IMG/VR virus record: IMGVR_UViG_3300034418_012563
Span: 1 to 63,708 of that record
Source of the DNA: a virus
Strand: one strand, 5' to 3'
Length of the DNA stretch: 63,708 nucleotides
In this document: in pieces, positions 34,659-43,890 of the stretch
Layout of the letters: each line of letters starts with the position of its first letter
How positions within the stretch are numbered: position 1 is the first letter of the stretch
Translations under genes and position numbers: made by a program
Notes under the pieces: generated by a model
Database searches by the model: none
Told to the model about the DNA's origin: nothing
Seen by the model: the letters and a program-made list of their open reading frames with translations, nothing else

Positions 34659-36351
34659 CTATTACTGGTGGATATGACACCACATTATAGTTTATTGCAC
34701 TTTGTTTTTTCATCGGACGTTGCAAGAAAATAATCTGAGAAAAAGGATAATGCGCCCCATTTAAAAATGGATAATCCACACCAATACCATCCGCATCCAC
34801 ATACCCATATTCAAACAAATCTCTCCACCTCCATTTATTTTCATACTCCGAGAAAAATGCATAATCAGGAATGTTATCAACATCCTCCCGATTACCCTTT
34901 TCAACATAACTTGAATATTCTTTGATCTTCACCATATGGTGAGGCACATATGAATATCCATTCGGCGAATTGGAACTTGAATTATTGGAAAAATGATTCG
35001 GATTAAATGAAAACTTATGCGACATCTTTGATACCACATACTCTTTTTGAAGATATTGATTGAACTCACAAAAATCACCCTTCAAAATATCATTTACACC
35101 CAACGTTCCGTTATATGTAAATACCCTCGCACCAACATTATAAAACTGCTTCGGGACATTTGACCTGTTATTTACCCAATTTGAAAGATTCCACCACGCA
35201 TCTGTATTATCCGGATTGAAATTAAAATCCCAACCAATCTGCAAATTCGTGTTATTGTTGTTACTGTTACCAAACCAACCATAAAAACCCTTATGCACAA
35301 TCGTAACAAATAACTCAGATATCGGACGATCCAAATTGTCCCTTAATAATGAAATATCCACATCCTTATCAAAACTAAAAGTATAACTCTGATTACCATT
35401 TAATGTGGATATCCTCGTCTTATGATCAGGAGTTATCGCAGAATATTCCAATTTTCTCCTTTTTGGAAATGCATTATTCTCAAAACCAGCACGAGTTAAA
35501 TCCAAATCAGTCGGCGTTAACAATACCTGATGCCTTTTTACATAATACTCAGAAAGCGTCTCACCACTATTATTGATATCAACAATCCTCCTAAATGTCC
35601 CCAAAGCACCCTCCAAAGATACACCTTGCGAAAAACCAAAATTAAAAATAGAAAAAACCGTTTTTTCATTTCCATAACTTTTATCACCCAAAGAATATAC
35701 CTCAAACTTATCACGACCATTTATCGTGAAATTTAAATATACATAATCACCCACACTCAAATTGTGATTACCACCACAATAAAAAGTAATTAATTTTTTA
35801 CCCGAAACAACCCTGTTTTTGATCACAAAAGGTATTCCGTCAGAAACATTAAATGTTAACGTGTTACCCGAAAACGGATCCTTAAATTGCATCGTCTGAC
35901 CCGTGAAATTATCATAAGGTCTGGTCAAATAAATGTCCCAATTATACGTGGACGCACTCTTTGATAGAAATTTTGGATGACCCGTAATTCCACTCGTTCT
36001 GAAAAAATCAAACTCAGGAAAGGGGGGATAACCTTTCCATACATTATTAACAATTGAAACTTCAGGTTCCAAATAATATAAAGAATTTAAATATGGTGGA
36101 TATGTTGTTGTACCTGAAATTGTATTTTCAAAAATATTTGTTATTTTTCCCGAAATTCTAATAATACTACTTTCTTGTCTTTCCTTATTGAATCTCTGTT
36201 CCAAATCAACAATAACTGTTCTATCACCCTCAATCTTATTCAACTGAGAACTTTGAAAAGGTACTTGAACAAATAGATTCGTATTAGATGAAGACGCGAA
36301 TCTATCCGACCCTCTAACAATTCTAATATCTGTTGTTTTTTTGTTACCCAT
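34645..36351 (-). CDS. Unknown baseplate-cluster structural protein, 568 aa
   Basis: A 568-residue protein of unknown family, beginning MGNKKTTDIRIVRGSDRFAS. It is rich in Asn, Tyr and Phe; the middle region contains a VGDYVYLNFTINGRDKFEVY stretch suggesting a small beta-barrel, and residues 325-400 contain IVHKGFYGWFGNSNNNN and several Trp. The C-terminal 60 residues have a conserved-looking PFLNGAHYPFSQIIFLQRPM segment. It shares one base with the upstream stop (TAATG). No catalytic motif is visible. It lies directly after the 1668-residue wedge-like gene, where contractile phages often encode further wedge components such as gp8 or gp10, but I see no sequence support for either. Confidence 0.75.
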   Translation of the reverse strand: MGNKKTTDIRIVRGSDRFASSSNTNLFVQVPFQSSQLNKIEGDRTVIVDLEQRFNKERQESSIIRISGKITNIFENTISGTTTYPPYLNSLYYLEPEVSIVNNVWKGYPPFPEFDFFRTSGITGHPKFLSKSASTYNWDIYLTRPYDNFTGQTMQFKDPFSGNTLTFNVSDGIPFVIKNRVVSGKKLITFYCGGNHNLSVGDYVYLNFTINGRDKFEVYSLGDKSYGNEKTVFSIFNFGFSQGVSLEGALGTFRRIVDINNSGETLSEYYVKRHQVLLTPTDLDLTRAGFENNAFPKRRKLEYSAITPDHKTRISTLNGNQSYTFSFDKDVDISLLRDNLDRPISELFVTIVHKGFYGWFGNSNNNNTNLQIGWDFNFNPDNTDAWWNLSNWVNNRSNVPKQFYNVGARVFTYNGTLGVNDILKGDFCEFNQYLQKEYVVSKMSHKFSFNPNHFSNNSSSNSPNGYSYVPHHMVKIKEYSSYVEKGNREDVDNIPDYAFFSEYENKWRWRDLFEYGYVDADGIGVDYPFLNGAHYPFSQIIFLQRPMKKQSAINYNVVSYPPVIDDCE

Positions 36352-39300
36352 TATTGAACTGTTAAATAATCTTTTATGAAACGATCCATTGCGGTTTTAC
36401 CTTTTTTCAATCCGAAATAAAAATGGAACGGAGCACCTACTTTAAATCCATAGTCTAAATAACCCTCACTATCATATCCAATTATATTATTTGTTTGACC
36501 TGCAGTATTAAATATAGGTGCAGGTACACCATTTATACGGTTGTATATGTATCCAGTACCAAAACCACCAGCAGGATTAACATAAGGACTCGGTGAAGTA
36601 TTAAAATTATCACCTTGATATTCCCTTTTTGGGAATGTTCCAGTATTTGAATTCGCAACAGTATACCAGTTATTGGTTGTCCTACCCCACAAGCTGGCAG
36701 TAAATGCATCATACTTAATAATCCACGGATAACCACTTACTTCTTGTGTGTTACTATAACCAAATTTATTTTGAATACCATTGGTTATTGGTCCAATTGT
36801 TATCTCGCCATCGGTCAATAATCTTCTATTTACTGTATTAGCACCATAAAAAATACCAATTGTTGTTCTAGCAGGAATAGGTATCGTAAAACCAAGGAAA
36901 TTAATGTTTATTAGTTCAGGTATTAATTGTTGAGCACTGCTCGGATAATTACCATCAAAAAATGGTACTATTCCATATTCTGAATTTATACTGTAAGCCT
37001 GTGCAACATCTCCCGTTATTCTACCGTCAAATAATCTTTGGAAAGTCCCTGTTGTATTACTAACTACTCTGTTATTAAAAAACATATTAATACTCTGAGA
37101 ATCAAACAAACTCAAACCAGTAGTTCCTTGTTGTTTATTCGCAGAATTAGTTAATATACCAATAGCAGATAAGGCACTAATATCATCATTATTGTTATAT
37201 GTTGTGGGTTTAAGAGTATTAACATAGTAACCCAAATAATTTGGATCCAAGTTAGCGTTAACCAAATATGGCGCCTTTGGTCCAAGTTCCATCACTGTAG
37301 TTGGAAACCATAAGTTTGTATCGTTTTGACCAAAATAACCCGTTCTTGAAGGTACCTGTCCTATAAAATCAAAATCATCATTCGCAACATTGTATTTTGA
37401 TGGTGTACTTCTATGATAAAAATTATTAGTACTATTATCAAAATATACCGGCCCCTGATGATTTAAACCTGAGAAAAAGTTATTATCATCACCACAATAT
37501 TCATATCTTTGGACTTCATTGCTTGAATTATAAATTGTGTTTTTTTGAAAAGGTATCATATATAATGAACCGTTTACCCAATTATTTTGGAACATTTCAC
37601 CAATTACATTATCACATAACCCTTGAATAAACTTAATCCGTGAAACCCACTCAAAAAGCATTTTATAATCAACAGGAATACTAAGAATAAATGGATCTCT
37701 AACTAATACATAACATCCATTTTTCATCCTGTTATATCTATTAATACTCAAACCATAATCACAATTCTTATCTGACGCAGGTTTTAAACCAAAACTATTA
37801 CCAAATCCGTCATAACATTGCAAAAGATCCATATTACCACAAGAATAAAATTGATCCAATAATGATTGATCCAAAACTGTAGTATCTTCTTGTGAGTCCT
37901 GACCTGTACCTGATACATCAAAATTGGTGGTTGTCAGTTCTCCACCAATAATATCAGAAACAGACCCTTGATCATCAAACAGATACGCCGTAAAATCTCG
38001 GTTTAAATGAAGGGCAAAATTTTGAAACTTTAATATAGTATTAATTGTATTATCAAACCCATATTTTTCAAAATCCGATGTTGGTAATCTGTCTGATCTA
38101 AAAACTATATTATTGGAATTTGACATTGTAGTTTTTGGATTACTCGTAGTACCTGAAAAATGATAACTAGATGATATTGTCCATACCTTTGCCGAAGGAT
38201 TATTCACAATAATTCCATTGCCATTCGGATTGTTAAAATTAGAAAACTGATATGTTGACCCTTCAACTCTTTCAATTAAAGTTGTACTTAATTCATTATT
38301 AACTGTCTCATAACCGTTAGATCCAAAACTATATGCCGGATCACTCAAAATACTACTAACCGATTTATCTATTGAAGAATAAAACGTAAACCCGCTCGTA
38401 TCATAAGAAACATAATCATTACTATCAGGTACAAATGTAAATGAAGGGTGATATAAACTACTGTTATTATTAACAGAATCATTATATAAGTTAGTTGAGG
38501 TTAAATAATCATAATGAGATTCTGGTGTTTTATAATCGTGGAACCACGTACCCACACCTGTATTCGGTTGAATTGGAACATTTAAGAAATAATTACCTGA
38601 TACCTCAACCGTCCCATTAAAACTTGTTTCACCAAATAATTTGGATAAATCATATTTTATTTTTTGTTTTGGTGTATATACATCCACACCTCTAGTTAAG
38701 AAATAAATAACCGCATTTGAGTTACCAGGAATATTAGTTGGACTACTTGCACTTATATCCGTAGTAGCAACATCTCTGAACAAATCAATATCCGTAAAAT
38801 CAATTATACTTCCTGATGAAGTACAAAAAAACTGACTTGTTTTTTCAAAAATATATTTCTTTAATAAACTAACACCAGAACCCAATTTACTTTCAGCCTC
38901 AGAAAGAGTCATTCCTGTTATAACCTGAAAATACTCAATACCTGAAGTGAAATTATATGAATTTGAAGTTTGCGTATTATAAATATCAATATTAACTACC
39001 CCAACAGTTCCGTCTGGTTTTATATATGTGACCGAAGACCCCACATAATTTGTAGAACTATTTAAACTACTTCCCGTTAAATTAAAATTGTTAAATTGAT
39101 TTAAACCCGTACCACTATATAGACCAAAGTTATTGTCCGTAATACCAGAAGGGTTAACAAAACTCATAATTGTTGACGCAGATATGGTCGTACCTGAATC
39201 CATCACTAATATTAGTGGTAAATCAGTAAAGGCTTGTGAGTTGTTTGGAACACCCTGCAATTGATCATTAATTATTTCCGTTTCTATTATGTTTGGTGTT

Positions 39301-41354
39301 ACAGAATCAAAATAAGTCGCTCTCTGATTCATAGAATTTAAAGACTGAGCCAAAGTTACATTACTACCTACCGTATAGTCAGTTGGACTCTGAGGTTGTG
39401 TATTATAATCTAAGTAATATACTGGTGATAAATAAAATTGATTAAAAATATTTTCATAACCTGTAACCGTATTCAAATTAGGGTCTACATTGTAACCTGA
39501 CAATAATTGTGCAGCACGATAAAAAGATCCCACCGTACCCGTATTACATGCCAACGGAGGAAAATGATTTACTGATGTCACATTCGCCAATATACCACTA
39601 CCTGAAACACCTTCAACAACCTCAGGTGGCGGAATATAACCCGGTCTATAATCTGTAGTTGAAGCCGGCTCAGAATTACATTCACATAATTCACAGTCAG
39701 GAAAAGATAACATTGGAAGTGTGATGTTTTTAAGTGGATTTGTTTTTGGTAGAATAAATCCAGTTAAAACTCTCAGAGGAAAATACAGTAAACCCAAAAT
39801 ATGTACGACAGGAATAAGAGCAATTAAAGTAGTTTGAATTAATGTAATGAATATATTAAAAATTATATAAGTCATTTTAAATTCCTTTTGTGCATCATTT
39901 ACAGGGAAAGGATTATTTTCATTTCTACAACTGTCATCATTAATTTGTTTTATTCCTAAATGACGATTACGATTTAAACCCCATTTAAATCTATCAATAA
40001 AAGATGCAACAGTATAAACTTTACTATAATCAAATTCATAAAACCTATCTTTACAAGTTACCGCTTCTCTAATCATTGCACGACCTTCTGCAGTATTTGG
40101 ATCTCCATAATCAAACCAATCTAAAGAAAAAGCATACGAATAATTCCTTTGGGTATCACTCGGCGAAGTTTGATTATCTACCCAACCTACTTCTTTAATG
40201 TTTGGTAATAGATAATGCGGTCTTTGTACCGTTGAATCAGTAGTGTTATTAAACCATTTAAATTTAAATCTATATCTACCTTTTGTTGGAATACCTCTAC
40301 TATCATCATTTGATACCACTCTCTCACCAAATTCATTTGTGTAGACATAGTCCAAATTCATCGGTAGATCAATTAAAAATGTTCCATTTTCATCAATCGC
40401 ATTTTCTGAATTCTCAACCCTATATTCCTCCAAAACAGGTAACCCATCAGAATCTAACTCACTAGTTTGACGTATCGCAATAATTTCACCAGGCCCCGTC
40501 TCCATTCCACATAACCGACCTGTTTTTAATTTTGGCTTACAATTTCGCTTCAAATATTCGTCCCCATTTGAAGATAATATAGATCCCATAAACACCGCAG
40601 TTGGCTCAATTTCAATACCCAACTCAGATAAATCAAAATCGTGTCTTACTATTCCAATATTACAGATATCATCCTCACCCCAAAATGGTGTTACATCAAT
40701 ATTAACCGTTTGATTTACAATTTGTGGAAGTGAACCCAAACTTTCTGATGTTTTAAAATTGGACCCTTCAAATTGTTCAACGGTTCCTCTACCCATTCTT
40801 CTTAAATCTGAAGGTGTCAAAGAAAATTCACCAATATTAGATAAATCCAAATCCAATACTAATTGTTGATTACCTAATGGAACCCCAACAATCATAAAGT
40901 CACCCGACTCATTTGTTCTTACCGTATACTTATAATATTTTTCATAGACATATAATACTTCTTTTCTTGTTAAAACATCTTCTCGTGACGGAAAAGTACC
41001 TGTTGCTCTATGTCCTTGATATTCATCTACATATGGTAGTAGATTATACCTATAACCATCTTCATTTAATTCTGTAACTCTTTTATATGGGTACAAAGTG
41101 GAAATGATTGGATCCGCTTCATCAATTTCATCTAAAGGAATGAATATTGAAACGTGAGCATTAGGTATACCATAACCACCATTAGCTATTACTCTACCTG
41201 CAACTACACCGTAATCGGCGCAGAAACGACTATATAAATCTTCTTGTCTTAATTTTAAAGATAAAATCTCCAAGTAATCAAAATCTTGATCTATTTTTAC
41301 CTGTAAAGTTTTATCGGTATTTAACTCAGTTCTTAATCTATATGACTTAGGCAT
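36351..41354 (-). CDS. Giant baseplate wedge-like protein, 1667 aa
   Basis: The chosen start is the ATG at 41354 (MPKSYRLRTELN). An in-frame TTG lies 11 codons upstream, but a TATAAATA box at 41377-41384 overlaps that extension, favouring the ATG. Residues about 60-190 contain GRVIANGGYGIPNAHVSIFI and later FMIVGVPLGNQQLVLDLDLS, resembling a carboxypeptidase-regulatory-like Ig fold split by an insertion. Around residue 494 starts a strongly hydrophobic stretch (TYIIFNIFITLIQTTLIALI, then VVHILGLLYF) followed by a DCELCEC cysteine cluster near residue 552, odd for a baseplate protein. The position after gp25 and gp6 homologues is where T4-like phages encode gp7, so it is probably a gp7-type wedge; sequence support for that is weak. 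The remainder is Asn/Ser/Tyr-rich and structural. Confidence 0.8.
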   Translation of the reverse strand: MPKSYRLRTELNTDKTLQVKIDQDFDYLEILSLKLRQEDLYSRFCADYGVVAGRVIANGGYGIPNAHVSIFIPLDEIDEADPIISTLYPYKRVTELNEDGYRYNLLPYVDEYQGHRATGTFPSREDVLTRKEVLYVYEKYYKYTVRTNESGDFMIVGVPLGNQQLVLDLDLSNIGEFSLTPSDLRRMGRGTVEQFEGSNFKTSESLGSLPQIVNQTVNIDVTPFWGEDDICNIGIVRHDFDLSELGIEIEPTAVFMGSILSSNGDEYLKRNCKPKLKTGRLCGMETGPGEIIAIRQTSELDSDGLPVLEEYRVENSENAIDENGTFLIDLPMNLDYVYTNEFGERVVSNDDSRGIPTKGRYRFKFKWFNNTTDSTVQRPHYLLPNIKEVGWVDNQTSPSDTQRNYSYAFSLDWFDYGDPNTAEGRAMIREAVTCKDRFYEFDYSKVYTVASFIDRFKWGLNRNRHLGIKQINDDSCRNENNPFPVNDAQKEFKMTYIIFNIFITLIQTTLIALIPVVHILGLLYFPLRVLTGFILPKTNPLKNITLPMLSFPDCELCECNSEPASTTDYRPGYIPPPEVVEGVSGSGILANVTSVNHFPPLACNTGTVGSFYRAAQLLSGYNVDPNLNTVTGYENIFNQFYLSPVYYLDYNTQPQSPTDYTVGSNVTLAQSLNSMNQRATYFDSVTPNIIETEIINDQLQGVPNNSQAFTDLPLILVMDSGTTISASTIMSFVNPSGITDNNFGLYSGTGLNQFNNFNLTGSSLNSSTNYVGSSVTYIKPDGTVGVVNIDIYNTQTSNSYNFTSGIEYFQVITGMTLSEAESKLGSGVSLLKKYIFEKTSQFFCTSSGSIIDFTDIDLFRDVATTDISASSPTNIPGNSNAVIYFLTRGVDVYTPKQKIKYDLSKLFGETSFNGTVEVSGNYFLNVPIQPNTGVGTWFHDYKTPESHYDYLTSTNLYNDSVNNNSSLYHPSFTFVPDSNDYVSYDTSGFTFYSSIDKSVSSILSDPAYSFGSNGYETVNNELSTTLIERVEGSTYQFSNFNNPNGNGIIVNNPSAKVWTISSSYHFSGTTSNPKTTMSNSNNIVFRSDRLPTSDFEKYGFDNTINTILKFQNFALHLNRDFTAYLFDDQGSVSDIIGGELTTTNFDVSGTGQDSQEDTTVLDQSLLDQFYSCGNMDLLQCYDGFGNSFGLKPASDKNCDYGLSINRYNRMKNGCYVLVRDPFILSIPVDYKMLFEWVSRIKFIQGLCDNVIGEMFQNNWVNGSLYMIPFQKNTIYNSSNEVQRYEYCGDDNNFFSGLNHQGPVYFDNSTNNFYHRSTPSKYNVANDDFDFIGQVPSRTGYFGQNDTNLWFPTTVMELGPKAPYLVNANLDPNYLGYYVNTLKPTTYNNNDDISALSAIGILTNSANKQQGTTGLSLFDSQSINMFFNNRVVSNTTGTFQRLFDGRITGDVAQAYSINSEYGIVPFFDGNYPSSAQQLIPELININFLGFTIPIPARTTIGIFYGANTVNRRLLTDGEITIGPITNGIQNKFGYSNTQEVSGYPWIIKYDAFTASLWGRTTNNWYTVANSNTGTFPKREYQGDNFNTSPSPYVNPAGGFGTGYIYNRINGVPAPIFNTAGQTNNIIGYDSEGYLDYGFKVGAPFHFYFGLKKGKTAMDRFIKDYLTVQ

Positions 41355-41376
41355 TAATACTTGGTTTTTTGATAAA

Positions 41377-41384
41377 TATTTATA
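41377..41384 (-). promoter_or_regulatory. TATAAATA box upstream of the 1667-residue wedge-like gene
   Basis: An exact TATAAATA on the minus strand, 22 bases before the ATG at 41354. It overlaps an upstream TTG-started extension of the same frame and so argues for the ATG as start. The spacing is suitable for a short leader. Part of the TATAAATATTTATC stretch. Confidence 0.45.
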
Positions 41385-41430
41385 CAAGTAATTTTAAATA
41401 AAATAAAAAGAAAGTATATTGTTACAAGAA

Positions 41431-43269
41431 TCAACTGAAATCTACGTTAGTTAGATTTTTAATTCTTACTTTGATATCTTTTTGTGGGAATCTAATCTGA
41501 TAAATCTGACTTGGTTCGGCAAAAATAGTATCATCAATCAATTGAATTTGTTTTGTGGTAGAATCTGAATATCTTTGTGATGTCTCAGATGATGAATACT
41601 GACCCCCAACTTTATTGAATATTTTTAGATCTGATAATGTAACAACACCAGGAATATCTTGTACTATTCTTCTGATATCAGAAACATTCACATTTTTACC
41701 TAAATTATTATTAACAGGTGTCATATATGAATCAATAGAATTAACTATATTTGTAATCACATTACCCTGACTTTGTGTTGATTCAACAACAACAGATACT
41801 TCAAACTCCAAATCAATAACTTGTGCTGTGGTTACTTCAATATAATCATTTATCATTCTGTAATTAGATAAATAATTTGCAATATTTTGTTTTAATGTGT
41901 TTGAAACCAAACTTGTTAATTTACCTGTGCTATCATAAGATAATGTCTCAATTTTTATCTTATTATCATCTTCAATTATTGAAACTTTTGCTGGTGATCC
42001 AAACTTTCCTGGCATAGTTCTTAATAAAGAATTATAATCATTAATGGTTACCGCTCTTTTTTGTGCCGCAAAGTTAAAACTGACCATATTTCTGATCTCC
42101 TCAATTGTTGGTATATCTGCCCCACCAATAGCTGCGGTCACATTGTTACATCTCAAACTATTAATTACGTTTTGATTAACTATATTTGAAGGACCGTTTA
42201 CCGAAAAATATGTATTACCAAATGAAGTTAATGTGTTAACACCAATATTTGTTGCAACACCACCACCAATTCTATATTGAACAAATAATGTGGTATTTGG
42301 TCTTACTGTTAATCCTAATCCAATATTATTTTGATATTGTTCCAATCTTAAAGGAACTCCCGTTCTTGCAAATTGAGCCAATTGTTCGTCAGGTGTTGTT
42401 GTTCCACCACCAAAAGTTAACTTGCAAAAACCTTGTGGTGTAAATTCTGAAACAAAACGATTTTCTGTTTCCAAATATCTCCCAACTTTAATCCCTGGTT
42501 GGTCTGAAGCCTTTGTTGGATCTTCAATAAAAACTCTGTCTTCTGCTAAAGCATCAACCTCATACCATTTGTTTGGTGAATTTATAAATTCATCATACGT
42601 TGGAGGTGTTTGATAATTCGTTCCACTTTTTTCAATAACCGAAGTAATACTTAACACATTCGGCTCAGGCAAAAAGAACTCAAAAAATGGTTTTACATTT
42701 GAAGGATTAATAACCCTTTTAAACGTTTTTGTAATACCGTTAACCACCACTTCTCTTTTTGTAATGGTGTAACTAACCAAAATGTTATTATTGTCAAATA
42801 CAGGAACTTTGGTACGGTTTGGAAAACCATCGTTATTGTATTGTGATGAAAAATCAATATCATATATATTCTCAAATACTTGACCGGCACCGATGAATTG
42901 TGATCCCGCTCTCAATATTCCAAGATATCTAGTATCTTCTGAATCTCCGTTAGCAGGAACGGTAATACTCACATCCACAATCGCAATTGAGGGTCTGTTA
43001 CCAGGTATTTTTAAACCATAAGTTCTCGCAATGTTAAAAATAGAGGTTTTTTGTTGGGCATATTGTAGGACTGTTTCTTGAATACTACGGTCCATATGGT
43101 AATGTAAATTATCACCAATCGCAGCGTTTAAGTCCAAAAACACAGAATAAACAGACGCATCATTAAAATTATCAATAAGTTCTGGATAATACTGTCTTGT
43201 GTAGTTTATTAACTCTGTTCTTAATGATTCAAAATCTCTGTTTACGTATGATATTTTTCTATTTGCCAT
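41431..43269 (-). CDS. Baseplate wedge protein, gp6/gpJ-like
   Basis: A 612-residue protein with the N-terminal pattern of T4 gp6 and related gpJ-type baseplate wedges: SYVNRDFESLRTELINYTRQ, then NDASVYSVFLDLNAAIGDNL and HYHMDRSIQETVLQYAQQ. The middle holds a beta domain (KLTFGGGTTTPDEQLAQFAR, then GLTVRPNTTLFVQYRIGGG), and residues about 385-425 (IEEIRNMVSFNFAAQKRAVT, then NDYNSLLRTMPGKFG) match the typical gpJ core in which a V-T-x-x-D-Y motif precedes the catalytic-free alpha/beta domain. The C-terminus contains VNVSDIRRIVQDIPGVVTL, also usual. In the T4 baseplate gp6 forms the inner ring that joins wedges. It follows the gp25 homologue after five bases, the order seen in many contractile phages. 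Confidence 0.92.
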   Translation of the reverse strand: MANRKISYVNRDFESLRTELINYTRQYYPELIDNFNDASVYSVFLDLNAAIGDNLHYHMDRSIQETVLQYAQQKTSIFNIARTYGLKIPGNRPSIAIVDVSITVPANGDSEDTRYLGILRAGSQFIGAGQVFENIYDIDFSSQYNNDGFPNRTKVPVFDNNNILVSYTITKREVVVNGITKTFKRVINPSNVKPFFEFFLPEPNVLSITSVIEKSGTNYQTPPTYDEFINSPNKWYEVDALAEDRVFIEDPTKASDQPGIKVGRYLETENRFVSEFTPQGFCKLTFGGGTTTPDEQLAQFARTGVPLRLEQYQNNIGLGLTVRPNTTLFVQYRIGGGVATNIGVNTLTSFGNTYFSVNGPSNIVNQNVINSLRCNNVTAAIGGADIPTIEEIRNMVSFNFAAQKRAVTINDYNSLLRTMPGKFGSPAKVSIIEDDNKIKIETLSYDSTGKLTSLVSNTLKQNIANYLSNYRMINDYIEVTTAQVIDLEFEVSVVVESTQSQGNVITNIVNSIDSYMTPVNNNLGKNVNVSDIRRIVQDIPGVVTLSDLKIFNKVGGQYSSSETSQRYSDSTTKQIQLIDDTIFAEPSQIYQIRFPQKDIKVRIKNLTNVDFS

Positions 43270-43274
43270 TACTG

Positions 43275-43760
43275 TTAAATATTAATTATAATGAAATCTT
43301 TTGATTCAAAAGCGGTATCTTTAAAACTATAATCTATTCTTAGTTTTGCTGTGTATTCTTCTGTACCTCTTCCTGCAACACGAAAAACCTGACCCCCCAA
43401 CTTTTCATAGTTTAATTCACCTTTGGCTTCATCATCTTCCAAATAAGGTTTTATAGATATTTCATTTATTTGAAGATTTGGTATGTATTTATCAACCGCA
43501 TCTCTGATATCTGCCTTTATAGATTCAAAAGTTATTGTGTCTAACTGTTCAAAAATGAATTCATAAATTCTAGTACCAAAATCAGGAAGATAATATCTTG
43601 ATCCTTTTCTTGTTAAAATTAAATGCAATAGATCAGTCCTTATTTCTTCATCCGTTGTTTGAGATAAAGAAAGGTACTTACCTTGATCACTTTCACGAAA
43701 AGGAAAGTTTATTCCATATGTTTTTCCTAGTGCCATTTTAACATAAATATAATCGGACAT
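43275..43760 (-). CDS. Baseplate wedge protein, gp25/GPW-like
   Basis: A 161-residue protein of the GPW/gp25 family. Diagnostic features are the GINFPF segment near residue 16, the helix-loop DLLHLILTRKGSRYYLPDFG (residues about 43-62), the FIFEQLD helix and the DAVDKYIPNLQINEISI strand. Family members are 100-160 residues long and sit at the inner baseplate, contacting gp6 and the sheath initiation site. It is the first gene after the terminator that follows nrdA, so a promoter is expected in the roughly 20-base upstream interval; only the AT-rich sequence TTATTTATATAAAATT is visible there. Five bases separate it from the gp6-like gene. Confidence 0.93.
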   Translation of the reverse strand: MSDYIYVKMALGKTYGINFPFRESDQGKYLSLSQTTDEEIRTDLLHLILTRKGSRYYLPDFGTRIYEFIFEQLDTITFESIKADIRDAVDKYIPNLQINEISIKPYLEDDEAKGELNYEKLGGQVFRVAGRGTEEYTAKLRIDYSFKDTAFESKDFIIINI

Positions 43761-43781
43761 AATTTTATATAAATAACAAAT

Positions 43782-43813
43782 AAAAAAGGTCAGACAATGT
43801 CCGACCTTTTTTT
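43782..43813 (-). terminator. Strong terminator after nrdA
   Basis: A hairpin with stem AAAGGTC...GAC/GTC...GACCTTT (one mismatch, loop AAT), flanked by A and T runs on both sides, followed on the minus strand by TTTTTTATTTG. It lies 78-109 bases after the nrdA stop and 22 bases before the gp25-like gene. It separates the nucleotide-metabolism/replication unit from the baseplate unit; the flanking runs would let it work in both directions. Confidence 0.75.
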
Positions 43814-43890
43814 CTTCCTTAACCTTAATTTTAGTATTTAGTCGTACAATATACCATTTTTTGGTACATTGCGTGATTATTTACTAAAAA

